The translations under genes were made by a program, and so were the position numbers. A stretch of 64,000 nt of DNA from Piliocolobus tephrosceles. Taxonomy: Eukaryota; Chordata; Mammalia; Primates; Cercopithecidae. Positions 48,795-61,508 of this stretch are shown piece by piece (position 1 is the first letter of the stretch; every line of letters starts with the position of its first letter). The stretch is from the NCBI RefSeq assembly GCF_002776525.5, contig NC_045436.1, forward strand, positions 46,097,552 to 46,161,551, written 5' to 3'. Below the pieces are notes generated by a model, which saw only the letters and a program-made list of their open reading frames with translations, was not told the DNA's origin and searched no databases.

Positions 48795-50031
48795 AAGGGA
48801 GGAAGCATGAATAAGGAGGGAGCGACTCGAGACAGACAGGCAAAACTAACATTTGTAAAGACAAGGGAAGGATGGGAGATTGTGAAAGAAGAATTTCAGT
48901 TTGTAGCAGAGCTCTGAGAAAGTTTTGACCAGGCAGATGGGGCATCTTTAAGCGAAAGTTGCTCATTACATGAGCAGTATGTTCCATGAGAATGTTCCTG
49001 CACTAGTACCACTGCCTGCTGGGTATAACCTGAGAAAAGTGGGCCCTAAGCACAAACATGGAGTAAGTGGGGAGTAGGGATGAGAGGATGGAGGGATGGA
49101 GAGTTGGATCCAGAGGGGCTACTGCTGGGACTGCCATAGTAGATCTGAGTGTCATAGTTTCACAAGAATATATAGGCATATTGTAGAAAGAGACAGAAGT
49201 ATACTTTCAACAAATTCATCATCTTTTAAATTTAATTAATTTCAGCTAATTTTACACACACACACACACACATACACACACTATACAATCTTCAGGGTGA
49301 AAACTAAAATGTGTATTTATAATTGAACCCTGATTTTGGACTCACAGAGATCCCAGGTACTCAAATACAATTTAGATGAAAGAAGATTTGTATTTTGATG
49401 ATCACAGTGATGATAATGATAATGATACCTAAAGTTTATTTGCTGCATGTAGTGTTTGAAGTTTTTTATGTTTTGACTCACTGTCCCTCACATTAGCCCT
49501 TGTGAAGGGGATAATATTTGTCCCCATTTTGCAGACAGAGAAACAGACACAGAAGGTGGAGTGGCTTACATAGTATTATACAGTCAATGTATGATATGGC
49601 AGATTAATTAGACTAAATTGCATAAGAGTAAAAGATGAAACCTGTAGCTCAAGGATGGTAACTTACTGAGATCGTGGAAATAATTGAAGGTCACCCAGAC
49701 AAGAACAAACAGATGCTATTTATTCAGAACTTGTTATATCAAGGGACTCAGCCACCATCACTTGCTCTCGGCAAAGCAGAACAGTGGTAGAGTGGGAACT
49801 GGAAAAGCTTTATAGTGTTGTGCTCTGAGTGGAGCTCATTGGCATGGAGGAACTGGAGGCAGGCTAAATACAAATAAGACATCTAGGATGACTGGTTTGG
49901 GAAGTATATGTGGCTTTCTCTAGTTGATCCAGAGTTGAAAGTTGTCCTGATGCAAAAAATAGGGAAGTAAGCAGTCATTGACCAAGTTGTGACCATACTG
50001 AGCTGTTGCTGCAGAGGTTGTGGTATAACTC
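48795..50031. other. Intergenic with a MIR remnant and a (CA)n run
   Basis: A (CA)n tract lies at 49253-49281 and a reverse MIR-like segment around 49400-49600 (GGGGATAATATTTGTCCCC, TTTTGCAGACAGAGAAAC). Otherwise unassigned. Confidence 0.6.
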
Positions 50032-50395
50032 CTGCTGTGGTTTGAATGTCTGTGTCTCCCCCAAATTCATATATTGAAATTCTCACTCTCAAGGTAATGG
50101 TTTTAGGAGGTAGGCCTTTTGGGAGGTGATTAGGTCATAACAACTCCACAGAATGGGATTCGTTTTCTAATAAAACAGGCCCAAGGGAGCTCGTTTTTCT
50201 ACCATGTGAGGACATAGTGAGAAGGCTCCATTTGTGAACCAGGAAGCAGGACCTTACCAGGCACTAAATCTGCCAGCACCTGGATCTTGGCCTGCCCAGT
50301 CTTCAACACTATGATAAATAAATTTCTAATTTTCTTTTTTTTCAATCTACACAGTTCATGGTATTTTGTTATAGCAGCCCAAAGGGACTAAGACA
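50032..50395 (+). mobile_element. MLT1A-like solo LTR (ERVL-MaLR)
   Basis: TGCTGTGGTTTGAATGTC to GGGACTAAGACA, with interior ACCATGTGAGGACATAGTGA and GATAAATAAATTTC matching MLT1A order. Confidence 0.88.
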
Positions 50396-50530
50396 GTTTC
50401 TCCAACTAGTTGCTACAGACGTTGTGTGTCACAATTCTGTGGTTGCATAGAGTCAGTTTGTATATTCAGTCCCTCAAGGGGAAAATCACTCAACTTATCT
50501 TAATAATTCTGCTAACAATAGTTTGCTTCT

Positions 50531-50838
50531 TTTTTTTTTTTTTTTTTTTTTTTTTGAGACAGAGTCTCGCTCTGTCGCCCAGGCTGGAGTGCAGTGGCCG
50601 GATCTCAGCTCACTGCAAGCTCTGCTTCCCGGGTTTACGCCATTCTCCTGCCTCAGCCTCCTGAGTAGCTGGGACTACAGGCACCCGCCACCTTGCCCAG
50701 CTAGTTTTTTGTATTTTTTAGTAGAGACGGGGTTTCACCATGTTAGCCAGGATGGTCTCGATCTCCTGACCTCGTGATCCGCCTGTCTCGGCCTCCCAAA
50801 GTGCTGGGATTATAGGCTTGAGCCACTGTGCCCGGCAG
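50531..50838 (-). mobile_element. Full-length young AluY, Old World monkey type
   Basis: Long poly(T), reverse Alu with GGCCGGATCTCAGC, GGGTTTACGCC, CACCTTGCCCAGCTAG and TAGGCTTGAGCC. Perfect 14-bp duplications AATAGTTTGCTTCT at 50517-50530 and 50839-50852 point to recent insertion. Confidence 0.94.
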
Positions 50839-50961
50839 AATAGTTTGCTTCTATTTAATAGTAATAGCAATAAAATGCTATTTAGGTTATCTTAAATGCC
50901 AATAAAATTTAACATATGAATGTTTAATTTTTAATAAAAAGTTTAATAAAATATTAAACAA

Positions 50962-51098
50962 ATATATAAATTATATGTATATGTGTGTATGCTGTACCAT
51001 TTGTACATATGTATATATGTACTATATATACAATGTATAGACACACATGTATACATACTATATATGTGTGTGTATGTATATATAGTGTATGTAAATAC
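50962..51098. repeat. (TA/TG)n-rich low-complexity tract
   Basis: Alternating TATATG/TGTGTA/ACATAT sequence, able to form local hairpins; no coding sense. Confidence 0.85.
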
Positions 51099-51320
51099 AA
51101 CAGTGAAGAAACCTGGTTCTATGAACACTCAAAAGGTTAGTGCCTCTGCTAGTTCCTGTATTAAATTTTACCTGATAAAGTGTTTTACAGTGTGTGGTTA
51201 TGACCAACTGAGAGCTGTCCTTCAACAACCATTCTCCAGTACTCTCTCAGTTAACCAGGCATCTGTGTATCCTGAATAAAGTCTTCATTTCTCATCCTCC
51301 CGTGTTGCCAGAGGTGGTCA

Positions 51321-51700
51321 TGTATATTAGTCTGTTCTCACACTGCTATAAAGAAATACCTGAGACTAGGTAATTTATAAAGGAAAGAGGTTTAATTGAC
51401 TCACAGTTCCACATGGCTGGTGAGGCCACAGGAAACTTACAATCATGGTGGAAGGTGAAGAGGAAGCAAGGACCTTCTTCACATGGTGGCAGGAGAGAGA
51501 AGTGTGAGTAGTGAAGAGGGAAGAGCCCCTTGTAAAACCATAGATCTTGTTAGAACTCACTCACTATCATGAGAACAGCATGAGAAAGCTACCCCCATGA
51601 TCCAATCACCTCCTACCGGGTTCCTCCCTTGACACGTGGATTATGGGGATTACAATTCCAGATGAGATTTGGGTGGGGACACAGAGCCAAACCGTATTAC
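51321..51700 (-). mobile_element. THE1/MST solo LTR (ERVL-MaLR)
   Basis: Reverse orientation: ATTAGTCTGTTCTCACACTG to AGATTTGGGTGGGGACACAG and CCAAACCGTATTA. Ends approximate. Confidence 0.88.
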
Positions 51701-52763
51701 CATGTGAGTGAAGGATGAGTGCAATTCCTCATGCAATTCCTCAGTAATACCATATTTATTTTTTCTCCTTTGAATAATGTTAGCCTTTGAGACTATGATT
51801 TTCAAAACTAACTGAGAAAATACTATTTGGAAACAGAGACTAAAAAATGTTTTTGCACATACAGCAGGTGCCCTTTAATGGAAAACAAAAGGACATCATT
51901 GACACATAAAAGTCATACTTCTCAAGCATCCAACAATTTTATTTTTAAAAATAATGCTTTATAGATAAATGTGTCTATGTCATGTGTCCAGACACAATGG
52001 CAAATGTTTAAAATAAATTTAATGTATCATAATTAAAAGGTTCATCAATTCCAAAAGTGACCCACTGTTTTTATATATACTGAAATCAAACTGTATTGAC
52101 ACTATATCAAAATATTAGATAACTTGCTATTTCATATATAATTTTAACTAAAGATTACTTTACCGGGCTGAGATAAGTAGGAGAAGCTAAGCACATGGCT
52201 GGAAATCACCAATTTTTTAAGTCTTGGAGGAAAAAAAAACAGTATAATGGCTTATATTAGCTTGTGAGCTTGCCCTGTGTCTGTGGCTTCTGTGGACTTA
52301 GAGATGGGGAAAATGGAGTTGGAGATAGGTGGAATTTTGAGACTGTCCCTTCCTCTTCTTCAGTAAATGATGGAAAGGTGTTAAATGACCAGTATTAAAG
52401 AGAGGAAAACAGTTTTACCAGAAACCTGAAAGAGGAATGAGGCTCTGGAGCAAGCTTATGCCTTCCTACTATGGGCTGGAGCTCCAAGCATGCTGTAGGG
52501 TTCCTTGCCCAGCTTCGTGCCACATAATTAGAAAGGACATGAATTAGAAGATGTGTTTCCAGGTTTTGGTGAGAGAAAAATTCAAGCACCAGAATGAGGA
52601 GGGTAAAAATACAGGCTCAGAAGAGAAATTGCTGAAAACAAGCACATTCACAAGGGCTTATCAACTGTGATCCAATGCAGAGTGAAGAGGGGACCCAGGA
52701 ACCTGATCGCACCCTGGGAAATGTGAAGCTCTTTGTGAAATGACTATTACAATGGCCTGAAAA
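51701..52763. other. Intergenic, nothing recognised
   Basis: AT-rich left half, more mixed composition from 52150. No supported gene. Confidence 0.6.
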
Positions 52764-53062
52764 GGTTGGGTGTAGTGGCTCAAACCTATAACCCCAGGAC
52801 TTTGAGAGGCTGAGGAGGGTGGATCCCTTGAGTCCAGGAGTTCTAGACTAGTCTGCACAACATAGGAAGATCTCCATCTCTACAACAACAACAAAAATTA
52901 AAAATTAACTGGGCATGGTGGCATGCACCTTTTAGTCCCAGCTTTTTGGGAGGCTGAGGCGGGAGGATTGCTTGAGCCCAGGAGTTCAAGGTTGTAGTGA
53001 GCTATGATCCCTAGTGCACTCCAGCCTGCATGACAGAGCAAGACACTGTCTCAAGAAAGAAA
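52764..53062 (+). mobile_element. Old AluJ-like element
   Basis: GGTTGGGTGTAGTGGCTCAA to GCAAGACACTGTCTCAAG; diverged but near full length. Its tail grew into a GAAA/GAGGAG purine run (53055-53105). Confidence 0.88.
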
Positions 53063-53105
53063 GAAAGAAAAAGAAGGGAAGAGGAGGAGGAGGAGAAGAA
53101 AAGGA

Positions 53106-53605
53106 AAATTAATTGTAAGGGTATTGGGGCCTAACTAAATGTAGTGTAAATATTAAATTGCAACTGAAATATCCCATAATGAGTATGTATGGTTAACGTA
53201 TCTTATGTTAATCCTTATGGAACCTAAGCAGTGTTCCAAAAACAGACCCACCACATTTGTTCTATTTAACTTTTTTAGATCAGGTTTTTTGAAAAGTCTT
53301 TGATGGCTCTTAATATCGATTAATACTTGATCTCAATTAGTTGTGTTTATGTATGCTAACTACTTAATTGACATTTAACAGTGGAGCCAGCAGAGTAATA
53401 AGATAATAGATATCTGGATTTAAAATAAAGGCCTTTTTAAAAACTTGGAATTCAACAATGCCACTAATAATAAAAGATAAACGAGAACATCAGTGTCCAT
53501 AAAAGTAAAAAGTTAATTAAGAACTTAAGGCAAAATTTCAAAGGCTTGTTGCCTTTTTGGCCATTTCATTTCTATTTTATGTTAGTTTTATGGATTTCTA
53601 TGTAA
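53106..53605. other. Intergenic, nothing recognised
   Basis: AT-rich, no supported feature. Confidence 0.6.
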
Positions 53606-53610
53606 AGTAT

Positions 53611-54078
53611 TGCTATGGTCTGAATGTTTGTGCCCTCTGAAAATTCATATATTGAAATTTAATCACCAGTGCAGTGGTGTTGGGAGGTAGGGCATCTGTA
53701 AGGTGACTAGATCACGAGGTCAGAGCTTTCATGAATGGAATTAGTGCCCTTATAAAAGAGGCCAGAGAGATCTTGTTTGCCCTTCCTTCATCTGAGGATA
53801 GACAGAAGGTGCCATCTATGAGGAATATGAGGATTCAGACACTGAATCTTCTGGCACCTTCATATTGAACTTCCCGGCCTCCCTAACTGTGAGAAATAAA
53901 TTTCTGTTGTTTATAAATTACCCAATCTAAGGTATTTCGTTATATTAGGTTGGTGGAAAAGGAATTGTGGTTTTGGCCATTGAAAGTAATGGCTTTACTT
54001 TACTTTACTTTACTTTCAATGGCCAAAACCATAATTACTTTTGCACCAACCTAATAGCAGCCTGAGTTGACTAAGACA
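53611..54078 (+). mobile_element. MLT1A-like solo LTR interrupted by MADE1
   Basis: TGCTATGGTCTGAATGTTTG to GTTGACTAAGACA, flanked by perfect 5-bp duplications AGTAT (53606-53610, 54079-54083). A MADE1 element splits it between GGTATTTCGTTATAT and AGCAGCCTGAG. Confidence 0.92.
53945..54054. mobile_element. MADE1 (mariner-derived MITE) with expanded centre
   Basis: Terminal inverted repeats TTAGGTTGGTG and CACCAACCTAA inside a TA target duplication (53943-53944 and 54055-54056). Standard MADE1 is about 80 bp; this copy is 110 bp because of a TTTAC repeat at the centre. The arms include a perfect 21-bp inverted repeat. MADE1 hairpins are the source of the primate miR-548 family (family knowledge); expression here is unknown. 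Confidence 0.93.
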
Positions 54079-54558
54079 AGTATTTTCTGTTTTTGAAATC
54101 TCCAGTGTGCTCTCTGGAGAGAGAAACACATTTTTCTATTTTAAAGTATGGGATGCTGTCTTTAGTTGCTAACAGAAAGCAAAACCTTGACCAATATGCT
54201 GAGAATCTGATTCCAGGATAATTTGGATTAAAAGATAAAAATGTAAAACGCCTTGGCTGATTCAGGAACTAAGGCAGTAGCCTTTTTCTCCCTTCTCTCA
54301 ACCTCCATTTCCTTGTTAAAAATAGTAACACAAAGAACAGGCAGTTGAAACATTAGCGAAATCCATATTAGTAAGGCCAAATCACATGCAATGTATGAGA
54401 ATGACAGATGAGTTGATCTTGTTGGTAACATTTTAAATAATACTCTTGATTACATTTATGTTTTATGCCGAGTAGCTCTTTCTTGCCACTACCTCTGCCT
54501 AAATACAGATGTCTTCAGCCAAGTGGTACTGCTCTGACTGCAAACAACCCTGGGTCCT

Positions 54559-54875
54559 TTTTTTTTTTTTTTTTTTTGAGATGGAGTCTGTTGCCCAGGC
54601 TGGAGTACAGTGGCACGACCTTGGCTCACTGCAACCTCCTGCCTCTCGGGTTCAAGCGATTCTCCCACCCAACCTCTGGAGTGGCTGAGATTACAGACTC
54701 CTGCTACCACACCCAGCTAATTTTGGGGGTTTTGGTTTTTTGTTTTTGTTTTTTTTTTTTAGTGGAGGCGGGGTTTTGCCATGTTAGCCAGGCTGTTCTC
54801 GAACTTTTGACCTTCAGTGATCCACCCGCCTCAGCCTCCCAAAGTGTGGTCAGTCATGAGCCACCACACCCAGCC
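54559..54875 (-). mobile_element. Alu
   Basis: Reverse Alu with poly(T) and a second internal T run. Flanked by AACYCTGGGTCCT duplications (54546-54558, 54876-54888). Confidence 0.9.
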
Positions 54876-54888
54876 AACTCTGGGTCCT

Positions 54889-55648
54889 AAATATAGTGAA
54901 AAGGCCCTTGGCTTGGTCCAAAACTTGCCCCAAACAAGTGTTATTTCACACATCATATTTCCAGAGCTGAGTACTGGCTGGAATGTTGCACTGCCCACTC
55001 TCTTGTTAGAAGCCTTATTCTCTTTTATTATTTTCTTCTTGAGTTAGTGCTCCAATACCTTACTAGGTGATTTTTTTGTAAGTTAGGCAACTGAGTGTTC
55101 TGGTAACTACCTCTCATTGGGAAAAATAATCTATTGCTTTGAATTAATAGGGTTTAATTTCACATTACAGATAATTTTTATTGGAAGAGTGAAAACTGTA
55201 AATAAAAAATACACTCAAAGATACAATTGCAACTAAATCTTAAATTTCTGTGGGTTTTCATGTTTTCCCTAACTCTGCTTTCAATTCAAGGGGAATAGGA
55301 AGACAACTTGTTTTATTTATTTTGTTTTATTTTAATCCTGACCTAGGCCACTGTAACTTCATAAAACTAAATGAAATTCTGGATTTGTGCCCATGGTCTA
55401 GCTCATATGGATCAAGGCATGTTTCTTATCACTTCACTAGCCACATTCTAAGTCTGGGACCTAACTTCCTAGGTTTTCTAAGTATTTTGGTTTGGACTAA
55501 GCCACCCTTTTCTAAACAGTATGATATGACCTGTTATGAAGACTTTATTTTATAATTCAAGCCTCTAGATTTTCATCTCTAAATTAATTGTTTACATGTT
55601 AAATAGAATAATAGGAAAGACACTGTAGGAATATTCCACTTGCTTTTC
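54889..55648. other. Intergenic, nothing recognised
   Basis: No supported gene. The open frame at 55250-55555 has no known domain and lies in non-coding-like sequence. Confidence 0.6.
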
Positions 55649-55649
55649 A

Positions 55650-55952
55650 GCATGATTCCACAATGTTAGGACACTTAAGCTGACCTAGGTAGAGGCCCAC
55701 TGGGTGAGGTACTGAAGCCTCCTGCCAACAGCCATGTGAAGGAGCCGTGCTAGAAGCAGATTCTCCAGCCCCAGTCAAGCCTTCAGATAACTAGAGCCTA
55801 GGCTGACATCTTGGCTACAATCTTCGGCAAGAACTTGCCCTCTAAGAGACTTCCAACTGCTGATCCTGAGAATCTGTGTAAGATGCTAACCATGTTGTTG
55901 TTTAAGTTTGCTAAGTTGTCAGGTAGTTAAGGAACAATAGATGACTAATACA
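55650..55952 (+). mobile_element. MLT1-like LTR remnant
   Basis: Right half matches the MLT1 order: GGCTGACATCTTGGCTACAA, GTTGTTGTTTAAG, then AGATGACTAATACA at the end. Confidence 0.7.
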
Positions 55953-56397
55953 GATATCTTAATTATTTCAGATGATTTGTATAATTATAGTGATAATTTT
56001 CCAACAGATGGTACTAATGTATCTTATTCTAACAAAATCAGTATATTATAATTTTCTAACAGATGGAAGGGCCATTTTCTAATCTGATTGATATTTTGCT
56101 TGTAAAAGAGGAACAAATTTGATAAATGACAAATCTCACTGATTTAATAGCTAAAATATCTAAAATAACCCATGCTTATAAACAAAGAGCTATTTTTCTG
56201 GCTGATGTAATGATTATCAAATGTCTTGGAAACTTAAAACAATCTCCTATTGGTACTGGTATACTGGCTAAATTTGACATTTTATATTGCAGCTCAGATT
56301 TTTTTCCGTTTCTTTACTATACCAATATCCTATTGCTGGGTCCCAGCAGTAGTTTAAATCCATAAGTACTTCATGTAAAACAGATCATGTTATCATA

Positions 56398-56475
56398 TTA
56401 CTCAGGAGGCTGAGACAGGAGGTTCTCTTGAGCTTAGAAGTTCAAGGGCCAGCTTGGGCAACAAAAACCAGATCA
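56398..56475 (+). mobile_element. Short Alu fragment
   Basis: ATTACTCAGGAGGCTGAGAC to CAGCTTGGGCAACAAAAACC, the central part of an Alu monomer. Confidence 0.65.
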
Positions 56476-56668
56476 TCATTAATGAATCAAAATGTAACTA
56501 TTATATCATTGATGGAACAGTTTAAGAATATATTTTCTGCTTTCATATCAACTGTAATAGAAGAATATAAAGAAAAACCTCATAGAGAAAAAAAGCCTCA
56601 GAGACTCTATTAATAATCTTTCTAGGTCATGGCCAATAATTTGAATGTTAAACAATGGTTCACTCTCT

Positions 56669-56974
56669 TTTTTTTTCTTTTTTTTCTTTTTGAAACAGAG
56701 TTTCGTTCTAGTTGCCCAGGCTGGAGTGCAGTGGCGCGATCTCGGCTCACCGTGACTTATGCCTCCTGGGTTCAAGCGATTCTCCTGCCTCGGCCTCCCA
56801 AGTAGCTGGGTTTACAGGCATGCACCACCATGCCCAGCTAATTTTGTATTTTTTAGTAGAGATGGGGTTTCTGCATGTTGGTCAGCCTGGTCTCGAACTC
56901 CCAACCTCTAGGAGATTCATCCGCCTTGGCCTCCCAAAATGCAGGAATTGTAGGCATGAGCCACTGCGTCAGCC
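56669..56974 (-). mobile_element. Alu
   Basis: T-rich tract with C interruptions, then complete reverse Alu to AGCCACTGCGTCAGCC. Confidence 0.9.
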
Positions 56975-56984
56975 CTGGCCATTG

Positions 56985-57272
56985 CTGAAATGACACCAGC
57001 CCAGGCTCCATGTGGTTCATGACTCAAGATAGCCCCTGGAACATGGACACACAGACCTTGTATCTCACACCACTTACACATGCCTCCCATTCCACCTTCA
57101 CCTTTTAAATCCCCTCTCCTCAGCCTAAAGTTTGGAATGGTCTTTTAAGGACATAAGCGTGGCCATTCCCCAAGCGCTGGCACTTGAATAAAGTTGCTTT
57201 TCTTTCACCAAAACTTGCTTCTCTTGTTTTTAGCCTCTGAGCAGCAAGTAGCCAGACTTGAGTCTGTTACAG
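56985..57272 (+). mobile_element. Possible ERV1-type LTR 3' part
   Basis: Contains an AATAAA (GAATAAAGTTGCTTTTCTTT) followed by a short R/U5-like stretch ending GAGTCTGTTACA. This resembles primate ERV1 LTR ends, but I cannot name the family. The left end abuts an Alu. Confidence 0.4.
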
Positions 57273-57343
57273 TGTAAGAAATTTTAACTTTCAAAGGATA
57301 GCTCAAACTGGGATTTTTCAGAAACTTATTGTAGATAAATTCT

Positions 57344-57407
57344 TCCTATTGGTGAGGGGACCAAGCAAGGATAAATCCTATTGGTGAGGGGACCAAGCAA
57401 GGATAAA
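57344..57407. repeat. Perfect 32-bp tandem duplication
   Basis: Two identical units, each starting TCCTATTGGTGAGGGGACCA, at 57344-57375 and 57376-57407. Confidence 0.95.
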
Positions 57408-57815
57408 ATCTTGTTCCAAACAGGTTGAGATATCATGGATATGACAATGCCAATGCCATGTGTATTTGTGGGAAACATAGATTTCTTTTTTTAATTTTAA
57501 AATGTACAATTAAGTTATTGACTATAGTCACCCTGTTGTGCTATCAAATAGTAGATATCCATTCTTTCTACATTTTTTTGTACCTCTTAACCAGCCCCCA
57601 CCTTCCCCAACCTCTCTCACCGCGCCAGTCTCCCACTACCCTTCCCAGCCTCCGGTAACCAATCTTCTACTCTCTTTGTCCACCAGTTCAATTGTTTTGA
57701 TTTTCAGATCCCACAAATAATGTGATGTTTGTCTTTCTGTGCCTGGCCTATTTCACTTAACAAAATAATCTTCAGTTCCATCAATGTTGTTGCAGATGAC
57801 TGGATCTCATTCTTT

Positions 57816-58134
57816 ACTGTTTTTTTCTTTCATTTGTTGAGACAGGGTCTCACTCTGTCACCCAGCCTGGAGTACGGTAGCATGATCATGTCTGTCTGCA
57901 GCCTTGACTTCCTGGGCTCAGGTGATCCTCCCACATCAGCCTCCCAAGTAGCTCAGACTACAGGTGTGCACCACTTTGCATGGCTAATTTTTCCATTTTT
58001 TCTGGAAATGGGGTTTTGCTATGTTGCCCAGGCAGCCCTTGAACTCCTGGGCTTAAACAGTCTGCCCACCTCAGTCTCCCAAAGTGCTGGGATTACAGGC
58101 CTGAGTCTGTTCATACTTCTGAGCCACACCCAGC
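57816..58134 (-). mobile_element. Old AluJ-like element inside L1
   Basis: Flanked by CTCATTCTTT-type duplications derived from L1 sequence (about 57806-57815 and 58135-58145). Has an odd internal insertion near its 5' end (TCTGTTCATACTTC). Confidence 0.88.
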
Positions 58135-61100
58135 CTCATTCTTTTTTATGCCTGAGTGGTAGTCCATTGTATCTTTGTACCACATTTTCTTTATCCATTC
58201 ATCTGTTGATGGACACTTATGTTGCTTCTGGATGTTAGCTATTGTAAACAGTGCTGCACCCAACATAGAGTGCAGATGTCTCTTCGATATACTGATTTCC
58301 TTTCTTTTGGGCCTATAACCAACAGTGAGATTGCAGGACCAATATGGCAGCTCAAGTTTTAGTTTTTTAGGAACCTCCAACTGTTCTCTATAGTACTTGC
58401 ACCAATTTGCATTCCTACCAACAATGTATAAGGAAGGGTTCTCTTTTCTCCACATCCTCGTCAATATTTGTTATTATCTGTCTTTTGGATATAAGTTATT
58501 TTAGCTGGGGTACGATGACATCTCTTTGTAGTTTTGATTTGCATTTCTTTGATGATCAGTGATATTGAGCACCTTTTCATATGACTGTTTGCTATTTGTA
58601 TGTCTTCTTTTTGAGAAATATCTATTCAAATCTTTTGCCCATTTTTTGATAGAATTACTAGTTTTTTTCCTATAGAGTTGTTTGAGCTCCTTGTATATTC
58701 TGGTTATTAATCCCTTTTTTAGATGAGTAGTATTTCCTCATTTTCCCATTCTGTGCATTATCTTTTCACTTTGTTGATTGTTTCCTTTGCTATGAAGAAG
58801 ATTTTTAACTTGATGTTATCCCATTTGTCCATTTTTAATTTCGTTGTCTGTGCTTGTGGGGTATTGTTCAATAATTATTTTGCCCAGACCAATATCCTGA
58901 AGATTTTACCCAATGTTTTCTTGTAGTAGTTAAATGGTTTGAGGTCTTAGAGTTAAGTCTTTAATCCATTTTGATTTGATTTTTGTATATGGTGAGAGAT
59001 AGGGGTCTAGTTTTGTTCTTCTCAATATGGATATTCAGTTTTCCCAGCACTCTTTATTGAAGAGACCATCTTTTCCCCAATGTAGGTTCTTGGCATCTTT
59101 GTCGAAAATGAGTTCACTGTAGGTCTGTGGATTTGATTCTGGATTCTCTATGCTGTTCCATTGGTCTATGTGTCTGTTTTTATGCAAGTACCATGCTGTT
59201 TTGGTTACTATACCTCTGTAGTATAATTTGAAGTAAGATAATGTGATTCCTCCAGTTTTGTTCTTTTTGCTGGGACAGCTTTGGCTATTTTGGTTTTTTT
59301 GTGGTTCCATATAAATTTTAGGTTTCTTTTTATTTCTGTGAAGAGTGTCATTGGTGTTTAGATAGGGATTGCACTGAATCTGTAGATTACTTTGGGTAGT
59401 ATAGACATTTAACAATATTTATTCTTCTAATCTGTGAACATGGAATATTTGTACATTTTTTGGTGTCCTCTTCAATTTCTTTCATCAGTGTTTTATAGTT
59501 TTCATTATAGGGATTTTTCACTTCTTTGGTTAATTTCTGGGTATTTAATTTTATGTGTGGCTATTGTAAATAGTATTACTTTTTTCACATTTTTTACTCT
59601 TGGTATATAGAACAGTACTATAATTGCTACTAATTTTTATATGTTGATTTCGTATTCTGCAACTTTACTGAATTTATCAGTTCTGTTTCTTATGGAGTCT
59701 TTAGCTTTTTCTAAATGTAATATGATAGCATCTGCAAACAAGGATAATTTGACTTCTTTCTTTCCAATTTGGTTACCCTTTATATCTTTCTCTTGTCTGA
59801 TTTACATCATTCTCTTGTCTTGTTCTCTTGTACTATGTTGAATAAAAGTGATGGCAGTGGGCATCCTTGTCATGTTCCAGATTTTAGAGGAAAGATTTTC
59901 TTTCCTCTAAGCCTTCTAGCTGTGGGTCTGTTGTATATGGCTTTTGTTATGTTGAAGTATGTTCCTTCTATCCCCAGTTTTTTAAGGGTTTTCATTATAA
60001 AGGGATGTTGAATTTCATCAAATGCTTTTTTAGCACTAACTGAAATGATCATATGGCTTTTATCCCTCATTCTATTGATATGATGTTTCATATTGATTGA
60101 TTTGTATATGTTGTACCATCCTTGTGTTCCAGGGATAAATCCCAGTTGATCACAATGAGTGATTTTTCTATGTATTGTTGAATTAGCTTTGCTAGTGTTT
60201 TGTTGAGGATTTTTGCATCAGTATTCATCAGATATGTTGGCCTGCCATTTTCTTTTTTTTGATATGCCTTTGTCTGGTTTTGGTATTTGGTAACACTAGC
60301 CTTGTAGAATGAGTTTGTAGGTATTCCCTTCTCCTCTATTTTTCAGCATAGTTTGAGTAGGATTGATATTTGTTCTTCTTTAAATGTTGGATCAAAGTTA
60401 GCAGTGAAGCCGTGAGGTCCTGAGCTTTTTTTTACTGGGATAGTTTTTATTACAGCCTCGATCTTGTTACTTGTTATTGGTCTGTTCAGGTTTAGGACTT
60501 TTTCCTATTTTGATTTTGGTAGATTGTATGTATCTAGGAATTTGTCATTTCTTCTAGATTTTCCAACTTATTAACAGATAGTTGTTCATAGTAGCCACTA
60601 ATGATATTTTGAATTTCTGCAGTATTCATGGTAGTGTCTCCTTTTTCATTTGTGATTTTATTTATTTGGATCCTCTCTTTTTTTTTCTTAGTTGGCTAAA
60701 GGTTTGTCCATTGTGATTTTGTCAAGTTGATTTTCAAAAAATCAATATTTTTCATTGATCATTTGTATTTTTTTATTTCAATTTCATTTATTTCTGCTGT
60801 GATTTTTATTATTTATTTTCTTCTAATGATTTTGGGTTTGATTTGCTCTTGCTTTTCTAGGTCTTTAAGATACATTGTTAGATTGTTTATTTGAAGTTTT
60901 TCCTCTTTTTTGATGTGGCACTTATAGCTATAAAATTTGCTCTTAGTACTGCTTTTGCTGTATTCCATTGGTTTTGGTACATTATGTTTTCATTATCATT
61001 TGTTTCAAGAAATGTTTCAATTTTCTTCTTAATTTCTTCATTGACCCACTGGTTATTTAGGAGCACATTGTTTAATTTCCATGTATTTGCATAGTTTCCA

Positions 61101-61471
61101 AAATTTCTCTTGTTATTAATTTCTAGTTTTTATTCCATTGTGGTAAGAGAAGGTGCCTGATATAATTTCAATTTTTTTGAATGCTTTAGTGTGACCTAAC
61201 ATGTGGCATATTGTTGAGACTAATTCATGTGCTGAATAAAAGAATGTGTATTCTGCAGCTCTTGGATGTAATGTTCTGTGATTATCTATTTCATCCATTT
61301 GGTCTACAATGCAGATTAAGTCTGATGTTTCTTTGTTAATTTTCTGTCTGGATTATCTGTTCAATGCTGAAAGTAGGATGTTGAAGTCTCCAGCTATTTT
61401 TGTATTAGGGCCTATCTCTCTCTTTAGCTCTAATTATATTTCCTTTATATATCTGGATTCTCCAGTATTGG

Positions 61472-61475
<4 letters not shown>

Positions 61476-61504
<29 letters not shown>
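61476..61504. repeat. (AT)n microsatellite inside L1
   Basis: Uninterrupted alternating AT. Confidence 0.95.

Positions 61505-61508
<4 letters not shown>

Noticed and set aside
48568..48987. 139-codon minus-strand frame
   Set aside because: Most of it is the reverse complement of an Alu, a common source of long spurious frames in primate DNA.
50962..51128. Tyr/Ile/Cys-rich peptides on both strands
   Set aside because: Translation of a TA/TG simple repeat.
55250..55555. 101-codon plus-strand frame
   Set aside because: No domain, signal or conserved neighbour; frame length is within chance for AT-rich DNA.
57729..58238. 169-codon plus-strand frame
   Set aside because: Runs through an AluJ and antisense L1 ORF2; no independent coding evidence.
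58111..59415. Minus-strand frames resembling reverse transcriptase
   Set aside because: These are fragments of decayed L1 ORF2, reported as part of the L1 and not as genes.
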